The notes under the pieces were generated by a model, which was not told the DNA's origin, ran no database searches, and was given only the letters and a program-made list of their open reading frames with translations. Shown here in pieces: positions 1 to 8,373 of a stretch of 64,000 nt of DNA (the first letter of the stretch is position 1; each line of letters begins with the position of its first letter). Position numbers and translations under genes: made by a program. The stretch lies in assembly GCF_023522835.1 (NCBI RefSeq), contig NZ_JALCZU010000007.1, positions 1-64,000 on the forward strand, written 5' to 3'. The stretch is from Oceanobacillus saliphilus. Its GTDB lineage: Bacteria; Bacillota; Bacilli; Bacillales; Amphibacillaceae.

Positions 1-113
1 AATTCAACAATTGGATCCCCTTTTTCCACTTTGTCGCCTTTTTGGACAAGCCACTCGGCGATGGTACCTTCTGTAATGGATTCTGCTAGTTCTGGAATTA
101 TAATCTCTGCCAT
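1..113 (-). CDS. odhB: Dihydrolipoyllysine succinyltransferase (E2 of 2-oxoglutarate dehydrogenase), N-terminal fragment
   Basis: Only the first 37 codons lie in the window; the gene continues beyond position 1. The visible residues begin [17 protein letters not shown] and go on to a [12 protein letters not shown] stretch, the start of a lipoyl domain. The lysine that is lipoylated would lie just outside the window. E2 transfers the succinyl group from E1 to CoA through its lipoyl arm. The gene follows odhA on the same strand after 77 bases, the usual odhAB order. The ATG at 113 is preceded by a modest purine-rich site. Identity is clear from context and the lipoyl-domain start, although most of the protein cannot be seen. 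Confidence 0.93.
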   Translation of the reverse strand, partial: MAEIIIPELAESITEGTIAEWLVQKGDKVEKGDPIVE

Positions 114-190
114 TTCTCTACACTTCCCTTTGCAAAATTTATTTTCTCTATGAAATTATTCCTACTTGGAAGAGGCCAATTAAGGCCTCG

Positions 191-3028
191 CTATCCCTTG
201 TTTATTTTCTTTTTGGAACTTTGCGTAATGGCATTTTTGATAATACGCTCCTGTTCGTGCTTGTGAACTCCCGGATCCCCTTCTGATGGACTGGACATGG
301 CAGGGCGACCATTGTATGTCACTTTCATATTGTCAGGTGCAACTCGTTGCAATCGCGGTCCAATATAGGTCCATGCTCCCATATTTTCCGGCTCCTCTTG
401 TGACCATACAATTTCCTTTAGATTTTTATATTTGGATAGTACATAACTGATTTCTTCTTCCGGGAATGGATATAGCTCTTCCACCCTAACGATATCAAGC
501 CAATCGAATGACTCTGCCTCAGAAACTCTATCTGAAAGCTCCACAGCTAATCTTCCTGTCGTAAATACGATTCGTTCGATTTTTTCAGGTTTTTTAGCAA
601 GTCCAGGCTGTTCAATGATTGGATCGAAACGACCATTCGTCAATTCTTCTACAAAGACTCCAGCAGAAGCATTACGAAGCAGACTCTTCGGTGACATAAT
701 AACAAGCGGTCTCACTTCATCGCTTCTTAAAATAGCTGCCTGTCTTCTTAAGATATGAAAGTAGTTTGCTGATGTCGATAAGTTTGCAACTGTCCAGTTA
801 TTCTCAGCAGCCATTTGCAAGAATCTCTCCAGACGGGCACTGGAATGCTCCGGTCCCTGGCCTTCATACCCATGCGGTAACAACATTACCAATCCAGATT
901 TTTGCCCCCATTTTTCTCTACCTGAAGCGATAAACTGATCAAAGATGACCTGTGCTCCATTTGCGAAATCACCGAACTGCGCTTCCCAAAATACTAACGT
1001 TTCAGGTGAAAAGACATTATATCCATATTCGAATCCGAGTACTGCTTCTTCAGATAAAGTACTGTTATGAATATCGAATGATGCATTCGAAGTACTCATT
1101 TCATGTAATGGTGAGAATTTCTCACCTGTTTCAGAATCGGATAATACAAGGTTACGATGTGAGAAAGTTCCCCGCTCCGTATCTTGTCCCGTAATTCGGA
1201 TTGGTGTTCCATCTTTTAATATGGAAGCAAAAGCTAATACTTCAGCATGTCCCCAATCAATTTTTTTGTGTTTTTCAAATACTTCCAAGCGACGATTCAA
1301 TATTTTCTTTAGCTTCCCAAATACATGAAAACCATCCGGCCATTTTAATAACTCTGTATTCATTTGCTGTAATGTTTCTTTATCTACGGAAGTATCGACC
1401 TTAGGCAAATCTTTTCCAATAGGTGCATTTCTTTCTACTAGTGATAGACCTTCGTCTTTTTCCTCGGAAAGATTGTCATAGGCTTTTTGTATGTTAGAAA
1501 GGGTTTCTGTTTCCATTTCTTTCATCCGTGTTTCGTCCATCGATTTCTCACTTAACAGCTGTTCTTTATAAACAGCCGTAATTGTTGGATGTTTGTCTAC
1601 AAGCCTATAGGTTAATGGATTGGTCGATCTTGGCTCATCCATTTCATTGTGGCCCATCCTTCTATAGCCAATTATGTCCACAAGAACATCTTTATGGAAT
1701 GCTTGACGATACTCAAAAGCAAGCTTGATTGCTTGCATACATGCTTCTGGTCGGTCGGCGTTCACATGGATAACAGGAATCCCGTAGCCTTTAACAATGT
1801 CACTTGGATAGTGGGTTGATCTGTCATCTTCGCTCTCTGTTGTAAAACCAATTCGGTTATTGGCAATTAGATGAATGGTGCCGCCAGTATTATATGCCTT
1901 TGTTCTGGCATAGTTCAGCATTTCTGTAACGACGCCCTGACCTGTAAAAGCAGCATCCCCATGTATCATTAGTGGAACCGCTTTCTTTTTATCTTGTACA
2001 GAATATCCTTTTTGCGTACGATTATCCTGTGCTGCCCTTGCATATCCTTCTGCAACTGTACCTGCAATTTCAAGATGACTCGGGTTATTTGCCAATGTAA
2101 CGGTTATCTCTTTATCCCCAAATTGTTTTTTCTTGACTGCACCTAAATGGTACTTCACATCTCCGGTACTTCCAGTAGTTAAAACCAAACTTGGGTCATT
2201 GTTTTTCCATTTGCTGTGTTGAAATTGGGAGAACATCGCTTCATAAGGTTTTTCCAATACATGTGTGAGGACATTCAACCGTCCTCTATGAGCCATCGAA
2301 ATAACTAGATCCTTCACGTTATCCTCTGCTGCCATCATGATAAGTTTATTGATGACCGGAACCATCGATTCCAATCCTTCAACTGAAAAACGCTTCTGTC
2401 CTACATACATCTTTTGTAAAAACTGTTCAAAACCTTCTGCTTCATACAAACTCCTTAAAAGGTCTTCCTTATCAACCATCGAGAGCTTTTCTTTAGGAAG
2501 CTCTCTCTCAATTCTTTGCAGTAACCATCTCTTTTCTTCTGCTCCCATATGCTCTACTTCATATGCAATAGGCCCTGTATAGATTTTCTGCAAATAATTG
2601 ACTGCATCCCAGCCATTTTTTAGTTCGTCGCTATTTTCAGGACATAGAAAGTCTGCAGGAATTTCCTTTAAGTCTTCTTCAGATAAGTTATACGCTTTCA
2701 AATTAAGTTTCTCGAAAGACGCTTTTTTTTCCAGTGGATAAAGATTTGCTTCCAAATGTCCGTATTTACGGATATTTCCTGCCAATTCCAAGGATGCAAC
2801 AAGCTTCTTCATTTTGTTGATCAGTAACCCGGGTGATAGTGGTGACTCAGTTGGTACAGTATCGGTTTGATCCAAAGCTGGCGGTCCATCCCATTGGTCA
2901 AATAAATCACGAAAACTTTTATCTACTTCTGCTGAATTTTCAAGATATAAATCGTATTGTTCAAAAACGTATCCGAGGTTGGGACCATTGATGGCCCCCC
3001 ACGGATGATTTGCCTGATTAACAGCCAT
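191..3028 (-). CDS. odhA: 2-oxoglutarate dehydrogenase E1 component
   Basis: A 945-residue thiamine-diphosphate-dependent E1 that decarboxylates 2-oxoglutarate in the TCA cycle and passes the succinyl group to the lipoyl arm of OdhB. The length matches Bacillus OdhA. A DLFDQWDGPP segment sits near the N-terminus. The ThDP-binding region is GDAAFTGQGVVTEM followed about 30 residues on by NNRIGFTT. SMAHRGRLNVL and the GHNEMDEP motif of this family are also visible. The ATG at 3028 has a strong AAAAGGAG site 7 bases upstream. It lies 35 bases downstream of the carboxylate transporter on the same strand, so cotranscription is likely. Depends on TPP, and on lipoate through its partner E2. Confidence 0.98.
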   Translation of the reverse strand: MAVNQANHPWGAINGPNLGYVFEQYDLYLENSAEVDKSFRDLFDQWDGPPALDQTDTVPTESPLSPGLLINKMKKLVASLELAGNIRKYGHLEANLYPLEKKASFEKLNLKAYNLSEEDLKEIPADFLCPENSDELKNGWDAVNYLQKIYTGPIAYEVEHMGAEEKRWLLQRIERELPKEKLSMVDKEDLLRSLYEAEGFEQFLQKMYVGQKRFSVEGLESMVPVINKLIMMAAEDNVKDLVISMAHRGRLNVLTHVLEKPYEAMFSQFQHSKWKNNDPSLVLTTGSTGDVKYHLGAVKKKQFGDKEITVTLANNPSHLEIAGTVAEGYARAAQDNRTQKGYSVQDKKKAVPLMIHGDAAFTGQGVVTEMLNYARTKAYNTGGTIHLIANNRIGFTTESEDDRSTHYPSDIVKGYGIPVIHVNADRPEACMQAIKLAFEYRQAFHKDVLVDIIGYRRMGHNEMDEPRSTNPLTYRLVDKHPTITAVYKEQLLSEKSMDETRMKEMETETLSNIQKAYDNLSEEKDEGLSLVERNAPIGKDLPKVDTSVDKETLQQMNTELLKWPDGFHVFGKLKKILNRRLEVFEKHKKIDWGHAEVLAFASILKDGTPIRITGQDTERGTFSHRNLVLSDSETGEKFSPLHEMSTSNASFDIHNSTLSEEAVLGFEYGYNVFSPETLVFWEAQFGDFANGAQVIFDQFIASGREKWGQKSGLVMLLPHGYEGQGPEHSSARLERFLQMAAENNWTVANLSTSANYFHILRRQAAILRSDEVRPLVIMSPKSLLRNASAGVFVEELTNGRFDPIIEQPGLAKKPEKIERIVFTTGRLAVELSDRVSEAESFDWLDIVRVEELYPFPEEEISYVLSKYKNLKEIVWSQEEPENMGAWTYIGPRLQRVAPDNMKVTYNGRPAMSSPSEGDPGVHKHEQERIIKNAITQSSKKKINKG

Positions 3029-3063
3029 AATTTATTCGCTCCTTTTCCATTATGTTTTTGAAT

Positions 3064-4518
3064 CTACAATAAGCCAACCCACTGCCAATAAGTAGCACTG
3101 AATAGTATAATTAGAAGATAACCAATTATTGTAATTGGAATACCTGATTTGAGAAATTGTTTCGCAGTAAATGTACCTGTCCCGTATGCGAGCATATTTT
3201 GTGGGGCACTAATTGGCAGTAAAAATCCAAAACTGATAACAAACTGCATGATCAATACTAGCCCAGGACCATTAAATGATGTTGGTTCCATTCCAACTAC
3301 TAATGCGATGACGATTGGAATAAACGCAGAAGCCAAACTTGTTGCACTCGCGAATCCTAAATGGATCAATATGTTAAATAGTGCTAACAACGCAACCATT
3401 GCAACTAACGGCATTGTATTAATCCCCATTGCTTCAAATGTGTTGGTAGACAACCAGCTTGCACCTTCCGTAGCCAGTAATACTTGACCTAAAGAGATAC
3501 CTGTAGCAAAGACAATTAACGTACCCCACGGAACTTTAGGTTGGACTTCTTTCCAAGTAAAAATACCAATTTTAGGTGTAAGCATGATAGCGACAGCAAT
3601 TATTGTAACCGTAGTGGAATCAAATGGATGTAGAATGCCTTCTGTTGCCCAAAAGAGTAATAACATTCCAGCTATGATAATCAACCGTAGTTCTTTTCCA
3701 CTCATTTTTCCTAATGCTTTCAATTGTGTTTTTATCGTATCTCCACCTGATGTATCCGGTAAATCTGGTTTGATTAGTCTGGTCACTACAAAGTAAAGAA
3801 CAACTGACATGATAACTGACCATGGGGCCGCATATAAAAACCATTGTCCCCAGGCAATGTCATAACCCCATTGCGTTTCCATAAAACCCAATGCAACCAT
3901 ATTTTGTGCTGCTGCTGTTTTAATACCAATATTCCATATGGAAATGGATTGAACAGCTGTAATCATTAATAATGAAGCTAATTTGCTTTCTTTTGCAAGT
4001 CCAAAAGCCGCAACCATCCCTAGTAGAATCGGGACAAGTGTACCGGCACGAGCTGTTGCACTCGGCACAAATAATGCCAGGACAAAACTTACAAGTATCG
4101 TCCCAATCACAAGACTACCTGGTTTTGTACCCACTTTTGACATAATATACAAAGCGATTCGTTTATGTAGTCCTGTTATCTCCATCGCTGCAGCTAATAC
4201 CAATGCACCTGCAACTAGTAAAACTGCTGTGGAACTGAAGCCACCAATCGCCATTCCTAAGGCATCCTTCGTACCATACGTTACAGATGGATCTTCAATT
4301 GTTGGAGACAAACCAACAATTAATGCAACTAAACTGACTATCATCACAGCACTTACGGGATAACTGACAGCCTCTGTTACCCATAAGATTACAGCGAAAG
4401 CTAATATTGCCAGACCAACCTGACCGACATATGGCAGTGTATCTGGATTAGGTATTAACAGAATAATGATTAGTACTGCAAATGCTGCTATTAGGGCTAT
4501 TAAGTCTTTCTTTTTCAT
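3064..4518 (-). CDS. DASS (SLC13) family sodium-coupled carboxylate transporter
   Basis: A 484-residue polytopic membrane protein of the divalent anion:sodium symporter family, which carries di- and tricarboxylates (or sulfate) into the cell. About a dozen hydrophobic segments can be read, starting with LIALIAAFAVLIIILLIP. The family signature region near the C-terminus includes FLLPISAPQNMLAYGTG, with SATAR around the first half-repeat. The start was set at the ATG at 4518, where AAAAGGGGAGG lies just upstream; the open frame runs further 5' without another good ribosome site. It ends 35 bases before odhA, so the substrate may be a TCA intermediate such as 2-oxoglutarate, succinate or malate. 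The exact substrate cannot be told from sequence. Confidence 0.85.
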   Translation of the reverse strand: MKKKDLIALIAAFAVLIIILLIPNPDTLPYVGQVGLAILAFAVILWVTEAVSYPVSAVMIVSLVALIVGLSPTIEDPSVTYGTKDALGMAIGGFSSTAVLLVAGALVLAAAMEITGLHKRIALYIMSKVGTKPGSLVIGTILVSFVLALFVPSATARAGTLVPILLGMVAAFGLAKESKLASLLMITAVQSISIWNIGIKTAAAQNMVALGFMETQWGYDIAWGQWFLYAAPWSVIMSVVLYFVVTRLIKPDLPDTSGGDTIKTQLKALGKMSGKELRLIIIAGMLLLFWATEGILHPFDSTTVTIIAVAIMLTPKIGIFTWKEVQPKVPWGTLIVFATGISLGQVLLATEGASWLSTNTFEAMGINTMPLVAMVALLALFNILIHLGFASATSLASAFIPIVIALVVGMEPTSFNGPGLVLIMQFVISFGFLLPISAPQNMLAYGTGTFTAKQFLKSGIPITIIGYLLIILFSATYWQWVGLL

Positions 4519-4548
4519 AGGAATAACCTCCCCTTTTCTTATATCCCT

Positions 4549-4554
4549 ATTATA
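4549..4554 (-). promoter_or_regulatory. Probable SigA -10 box for the transporter-odhA-odhB transcript
   Basis: A perfect TATAAT on the minus strand, 31 bases upstream of the transporter start codon. The -35 position falls in the cre-like site at 4571-4584 and is a poor match to TTGACA. Confidence 0.55.
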
Positions 4555-4570
4555 ATGCAGTTCACAGTAA

Positions 4571-4584
4571 TGAAAGCGTTTACC
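4571..4584. promoter_or_regulatory. CcpA cre-like site
   Basis: TGAAAGCGTTTACC matches the cre consensus TGWAANCGNTNWCA at 13 of 14 positions; the minus-strand reading also gives 13 of 14. It overlaps the -35 region of the promoter for the carboxylate transporter and odhAB. Binding of CcpA here would repress transcription during growth on good carbon sources, which fits TCA-cycle genes. Not tested; the assignment rests on the consensus match and its position. Confidence 0.6.
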
Positions 4585-4946
4585 ATAATTACATAACACT
4601 TACATTAGTTACATAATTCACAATCTGTTCACACCCCTTAGCAACCTAATTTCTCTCCAATCTTTCTTGTGATTTATGTATTATTAATGGTCCTCTCTAA
4701 TCCTCTCCTTGTTTTTGCCCTTGTTAAAGAAGAAATGGAGGGTGAAGATGCTATCTTCTCCCTCTATCTATCAGCTGATTTAATTTCTATTAATTGTTTA
4801 TAGACCGTGTCGAACAGAGTTATTCATTTAGCAGCTCTCTTTTTCTAAGATGTTCAGGTAACTTATCTCTTTTTCCCTATTTCAGGGAACATGTTTACTT
4901 CGTTTTTGTTATTCCATTTAAACATAGTCCTCATTTTAGCTGGTTA
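4585..4946. other. Intergenic gap with a weak hairpin
   Basis: No convincing gene is seen. An imperfect hairpin at 4738-4764 (GAGGGTGAAGAT against ATCTTCTCCCTC, one mismatch) is followed on the minus strand by a T-rich run, so it may end the coat-gene transcript. A 65-codon open frame on the plus strand at 4794-4991 has no ribosome site and overlaps the coat gene. Confidence 0.4.
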
Positions 4947-5378
4947 TTAAATATCCAACGCAGCAACGATTGCGCCAAGAAGTTGAGCTAGCAATTGAAT
5001 ATTGATCGCTATATCCGTATCAACTGTAGTTACCTCAACATGCTTTGATTTTTCAATAATTGTTTTTTGGCGATTTCTTTGTTTGGTTTTAGTGACCTGG
5101 TTGAAGTCCTGCATGATATGCTTGGCTTTATCAGGATCTGCAACAGTAATGCTTATAACTACAGCCAATGCAGCTTGAAATCCAAGCTGTATTGAGGCAG
5201 CTACTTGCGTATCAGTGGTGCTTACATCAACACCTTCAGAATCTTTGATAATTATCCATTCCTCTGACACTTGTTTAATGATATCAATCTGATCTCCATC
5301 CTGCACAGCCGCTGCATCTGTATCCCTTCTGACATCATCACAGTGATCTAGAGCGCGCCATTCTTTTAGCTTTGTCAT
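4947..5378 (-). CDS. Spore coat protein of the CotX/CotV family
   Basis: A 143-residue protein built from two copies of the CotX-type module (Coat_X). Each copy has a T-x-D-T-x-A-x-x-I-Q-x-x-x-Q core: STTDTQVAASIQLGFQAA and TTVDTDIAINIQLLAQLL. The protein ends in the hydrophobic GAIVAALDI that is typical of the family. These proteins form part of the insoluble outer coat or crust of spores. The start was taken as the ATG at 5378 because AAAAGAGGTG lies 6 bases upstream; a GTG 9 bases further out would fall inside that site. It follows the next coat gene by 31 bases and is probably cotranscribed with it. CotX and CotV cannot be told apart here. Confidence 0.85.
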   Translation of the reverse strand: MTKLKEWRALDHCDDVRRDTDAAAVQDGDQIDIIKQVSEEWIIIKDSEGVDVSTTDTQVAASIQLGFQAALAVVISITVADPDKAKHIMQDFNQVTKTKQRNRQKTIIEKSKHVEVTTVDTDIAINIQLLAQLLGAIVAALDI

Positions 5379-5409
5379 TATATACACCTCTTTTCACTTT
5401 AACTTATAT

Positions 5410-5952
5410 TTAGAAAATATCGACAAGGACTATCAATGCTAGTAGAATCTGCAGTAATGCTTGAATATTGACTGCCAAGTCTGTGTCTTTTGTTCTTACA
5501 GTTGCATCTTTTGTATTGCAGATGAAAATTTTCTGCTTATTAGTTTGTTTCAGCTCAAATTGCTGAAAAAGTTCCTGTGATATGGCATCACTCTTATCTG
5601 CACTCCCAACTGTAATTCTTAAGACCAATGCAATTGCCAATTGTAAACCAGCCTGGAGGGAAACCCCTGCTTGTGTATCGGTAGTATGAACTTTGATATT
5701 ACAGGATTCTTTCACCCAAATTAGTTCGGCTGACTCCTGAGCCATAAATGAGAATTGGTCCGCATCTTGTGAAATGGTTGCATCAGAATTGCTGAAATTA
5801 ACATCGAACTGCGGGCTGACACTGAAGCTATTTCGGCAACTTCCATCGCAGTCACTTTCGCAACTGCATTTTTTTCTGTGAGTTGTACGATCAGTGAAAA
5901 AAGTCTTACTTTTTTTATCAGAAATAACTCTCGTACTTCTATAAGTCGTCAT
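5410..5952 (-). CDS. Spore coat protein of the CotX family
   Basis: A 180-residue paralogue of the downstream coat protein. Residues 1-60 are basic, then Cys-rich (KKCSCESDCDGSC), followed by two CotX modules with the cores HTTDTQAGVSLQAGLQLA and RTKDTDLAVNIQALLQIL. The Cys-rich head may allow disulfide cross-linking in the crust, which is an inference. The ATG at 5952 has an AAGGAGTG site. A SigK-type -10 lies 30 bases upstream, which fits late mother-cell expression. Length and domain order resemble B. subtilis CotX, but the symbol is withheld because there are two similar genes here. Confidence 0.87.
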   Translation of the reverse strand: MTTYRSTRVISDKKSKTFFTDRTTHRKKCSCESDCDGSCRNSFSVSPQFDVNFSNSDATISQDADQFSFMAQESAELIWVKESCNIKVHTTDTQAGVSLQAGLQLAIALVLRITVGSADKSDAISQELFQQFELKQTNKQKIFICNTKDATVRTKDTDLAVNIQALLQILLALIVLVDIF

Positions 5953-5981
5953 ATTGACACTCCTTTCTTGTGGCTATAGGA

Positions 5982-5990
5982 TAATTTATG
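5982..5990 (-). promoter_or_regulatory. SigK-type -10 element for the CotX-family genes
   Basis: CATAAATTA on the minus strand fits the SigK -10 consensus CATAnnnTA exactly and lies 30 bases before the coat gene start. The -35 (AC core) is weak. Confidence 0.45.
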
Positions 5991-6040
5991 GTTTTTCCAA
6001 CTACAAGATTGCACAGATACACTAGTATTCGTTAAAATAG

Positions 6041-6067
6041 AAAAAACACCTAGTTTCAGGTGTTTTC
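6041..6067 (-). terminator. Rho-independent terminator after the CotW-like gene
   Basis: AAACACCT/AGGTGTTT stem with a 6-base loop and a T-run on the minus strand, 7 bases past the CotW-like stop codon. Confidence 0.8.
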
Positions 6068-6073
6068 CTATTT

Positions 6074-6280
6074 TTATTCACTTGTTTCAATCTTATTTTT
6101 ATTATTGAATTGATCAACCTGTTTCTTTAGGTCTTCTACCATCTCTTTCAACATTTTTTTCTGCTCATCCGATAAGTTCTTTTTGAGCTCCTCAGGTTTA
6201 ACTCCATTTTTCTTGAATATACTATCAACCACTACCTCTACCACTTTTTCAGGTATTTGCGGTTTTGAATGATCACTCAT
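6074..6280 (-). CDS. CotW-like small spore coat protein
   Basis: A 68-residue charged, probably helical protein beginning MSDHSKPQIPEKVVEVV. Its middle part, VVDSIFKKNGVKPEELKK followed by LSDEQKKMLKEMVEDL, resembles the N-terminal half of B. subtilis CotW as recalled from memory. CotW is about 105 residues, so this version is short. The ATG at 6280 is preceded by AGAAGGTGAAG; a longer reading from 6331 has no ribosome site. It sits just upstream of two CotX-family genes, the neighbourhood expected for the cotVWXYZ cluster, and has its own SigK-like promoter and terminator. The match is from memory and not from an alignment, so confidence is moderate. Confidence 0.65.
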   Translation of the reverse strand: MSDHSKPQIPEKVVEVVVDSIFKKNGVKPEELKKNLSDEQKKMLKEMVEDLKKQVDQFNNKNKIETSE

Positions 6281-6313
6281 AATCACTTCACCTTCTTCCT
6301 TCAGACTATAATT

Positions 6314-6340
6314 TATACTATGGTTAGTCATAATGAAGTG
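6314..6340 (-). promoter_or_regulatory. SigK-type promoter for the CotW-like gene
   Basis: CAC, 15 bases, then CATAGTATA on the minus strand. This fits the SigK pattern (AC core -35; CATAnnnTA -10). It lies 34 bases upstream of the CotW-like start. Confidence 0.6.
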
Positions 6341-6424
6341 ACTATGCTGTTGTCTATTTATAATTCACACCTTATTTTTACCGACCTGTAAATCCAACAA
6401 AATAAACTATTTTTAGAAAATTTT

Positions 6425-6505
6425 ATTGTCACGAAGCCTTTCGGTTACAGCCTTCATCGCAATTATGCAGATCGGAATGGTTTATGCTTTTGTATGAAAA
6501 TAGGC
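6425..6505 (+). repeat. Dispersed hairpin repeat, family A, copy 1
   Basis: Opens with TTGTCACGAAGCCTTTC, continues through a TTATGCAGATCGGAA part and ends in a degenerate hairpin arm. The same order of blocks occurs at 37611, on the opposite strand near 51320-51398, and partly at 53490. This copy is the most decayed in its hairpin. It lies in the gap between the coat genes and trhO. A 118-codon frame on the minus strand across it is not believed to be a gene. Confidence 0.7.
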
Positions 6506-6671
6506 ATTTATAAACAGTAAACAAATTAATATGGATAACCATTCTAGGGTAATGAGATATGTCTCTCGCCGCCATGTGGGTTTTTCCAAACTTTGAAGAA
6601 ATCTTTTCTCCTTCTAAATCCCAAAAGACAAAAATAACCACTAAGTTCACTTTGTATTTAGATCCATTCAC

Positions 6672-6680
6672 TGGTATAAT
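6672..6680 (+). promoter_or_regulatory. Extended -10 promoter for trhO
   Basis: TGGTATAAT, an extended -10 element, 82 bases before the trhO start; no good -35. GCAAGAT near 6688 and ATCTTGC near 6727 form an inverted repeat in the leader. Confidence 0.45.
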
Positions 6681-6761
6681 ATCTTTTGCAAGATGTTTAA
6701 AAATCAAATATCGACACCGACATTTGTATCTTGCAAATATAAATGAACAGGTGGTAATAAA

Positions 6762-7733
6762 ATGGAGAGCACTACGAAATACCAAGTTTTATTGTATTAT
6801 AACTATGTGCATATTGAAGATCCAGAGAGCTTCGCTGCTGAACACCTTGCGTTCTGTAAGGACCTTGAGTTAAAGGGTCGGATTTTAGTAGCCGAAGAAG
6901 GAATCAATGGAACTGTTTCAGGAACCGTTGAACAAACGAAGAAATACATGGATGCAATGCATCGTGATCCACTCTTTGCAAATATGGTATTTAAAGTAGA
7001 TGCCCACGATGGCCATGCATTCAAGAAAATGCATGTACGACCCCGCGAGGAATTGGTTACACTTCGATTGGAAGATGATATCAATCCCCATGAAATTACA
7101 GGCAAATATCTGGATCCTAAAGACTTCTATAAAGCAATGCAGGATGAGAACACCGTTGTACTCGATGCCCGTAATGATTACGAATATGATTTGGGACATT
7201 TCCGTGGCGCTGTTCGCCCCGATATCAAAACGTTCCGTGATCTGCCTGAATGGGTACGCGAGAATAAAGATATGTTAGAAGGTAAAAAAGTCCTCACTTA
7301 CTGCACTGGTGGTATTCGCTGTGAAAAATTCTCGGGTTGGCTTGTAAAAGAAGGTTTTGAAGATGTTGGTCAGTTACATGGTGGAATTGTTACCTATGGA
7401 AAAGATCCAGAAGTTCAGGGCGATTTATGGGATGGACAATTATATGTATTCGATGAGCGCATAGCAGTACCAGTTAATCAAAAAGAACATGTTGTAGTAG
7501 GCGTTGATTATTTCGATGGTCAACTATGTGAAAGATATGTAAACTGTGCAAATCCTGAATGCAATAAACAAATTTTATGTTCTGAAGAAAATGAGCATAA
7601 ATATTTGCGTGGCTGCACACACAAATGTCGTGTGAGCCCTCGCAATATGTATGTGAAAGCACACAACCTTACTGCTGAAGAAGTCGAAGAAAGACTGGCA
7701 GTTTTGGGAGAGAGCATGAAACAGGAAGCTTAA
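6762..7733 (+). CDS. trhO: tRNA uridine(34) hydroxylase, rhodanese family
   Basis: A 323-residue protein of the TrhO (YbfQ/YceA) family, which hydroxylates uridine 34 in the wobble position of some tRNAs on the way to 5-methoxyuridine. Residues 1-95 form the acylphosphatase-like N-terminal domain ([17 protein letters not shown]). A rhodanese domain follows, with the active-site loop CTGGIRCEK and Cys181. The C-terminal part has paired cysteines ([23 protein letters not shown]) that may bind metal. The ATG at 6762 has an ACAGGTGG site. A terminator follows directly, so it is a single-gene transcript. Confidence 0.93.
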   Translation: MESTTKYQVLLYYNYVHIEDPESFAAEHLAFCKDLELKGRILVAEEGINGTVSGTVEQTKKYMDAMHRDPLFANMVFKVDAHDGHAFKKMHVRPREELVTLRLEDDINPHEITGKYLDPKDFYKAMQDENTVVLDARNDYEYDLGHFRGAVRPDIKTFRDLPEWVRENKDMLEGKKVLTYCTGGIRCEKFSGWLVKEGFEDVGQLHGGIVTYGKDPEVQGDLWDGQLYVFDERIAVPVNQKEHVVVGVDYFDGQLCERYVNCANPECNKQILCSEENEHKYLRGCTHKCRVSPRNMYVKAHNLTAEEVEERLAVLGESMKQEA

Positions 7734-7743
7734 TATAATGAAG

Positions 7744-7779
7744 AAAAAACGGCCATCTTCTGTGGTCGTTTTTCTTTTG
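7744..7779 (+). terminator. Terminator after trhO
   Basis: AAAACGGCCA/TGGTCGTTTT stem with a 7-base loop and a T-rich tail, starting 10 bases past the stop codon. Confidence 0.8.
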
Positions 7780-7793
7780 CAATTTTTGAAGAT

Positions 7794-7818
7794 GTTTCAA
7801 AAACGATTGGCCGGGAAT
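7794..7818 (+). promoter_or_regulatory. SigB-type promoter
   Basis: GTTTCA, 13 bases, GGGAAT: five of six matches in each half to the SigB consensus (GTTTAA and GGGTAT) with ideal spacing. It lies 46 bases before the YflT-family stress gene. Confidence 0.7.
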
Positions 7819-7864
7819 ACATTTTACATAAGTCAAATTCAGCATCTTAAGGAGGTAAATGTAT

Positions 7865-8305
7865 ATGGCTAAACACATTATTGGAGCATACAACTCAGAA
7901 GAAGAAGCTATACAGGCAATAGGTGAGTTTAAACTTGCGGGCTATGAAACAACGAACCTTACAATCCTTACCGACCGCAAAAGCAATATAAAGAAAGATG
8001 AACTGGAAAGTTTTACAGATGTTACGATTAAAAAAGGACCTTACGCAACAGAAGATGCCTCTTTCTGGGATAAGATTAAAAAAGTATTTAAAGATGAAGG
8101 TACTTTAGATGTGACACCTTATGAACAATTAGTGAAATACGGAGTAGACAAGGAAGAAGCTGAAAAATATACAGGCACTGGTAAGCCATTCAAGCTATTT
8201 TTACTTGCAGATGAGCTCATCGGTACTTCTAGTTCTAATAGCGCCTTTCATCATAATCCGGAACTATCAACCAATCTTGACGACGATTATAAAAAAACGT
8301 TATAG
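7865..8305 (+). CDS. General stress protein, YflT/GSP17M family
   Basis: A 146-residue soluble protein. It starts with the family pattern MAKHIIGAYNSEEEAIQAI, then GYETTNLTILTDRKS, the heat-induced stress protein YflT domain. The domain covers roughly residues 3-110, followed by a polar tail. The biochemical role of the family is not known; members belong to the SigB general stress regulon in Bacillus. A SigB-type promoter sits 46 bases upstream, which agrees. The ATG at 7865 was chosen because the AAGGAGG site lies 9 bases upstream; an ATG at 7859 would be only 3 bases from it. It has its own terminator. Confidence 0.85.
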   Translation: MAKHIIGAYNSEEEAIQAIGEFKLAGYETTNLTILTDRKSNIKKDELESFTDVTIKKGPYATEDASFWDKIKKVFKDEGTLDVTPYEQLVKYGVDKEEAEKYTGTGKPFKLFLLADELIGTSSSNSAFHHNPELSTNLDDDYKKTL

Positions 8306-8318
8306 ATTGATAAAAACT

Positions 8319-8349
8319 AAAAAGATTGCCTCATATGGCAATCTTTTTT
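8319..8349 (+). terminator. Terminator after the YflT-family gene
   Basis: AAAGATTGCC/GGCAATCTTT stem, 6-base loop, six T residues. Confidence 0.9.
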
Positions 8350-8373
8350 CATGTATGGAATATAGTTAGCAAA

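Noticed and set aside
4794-4991. 65-codon plus-strand open frame
   Set aside because: No ribosome site, overlaps the CotX-family gene, and composition looks random.
6429-6785. 118-codon open frame on the minus strand between the coat genes and trhO
   Set aside because: No ribosome site, it overlaps the trhO start and a dispersed repeat, and no family pattern was seen.
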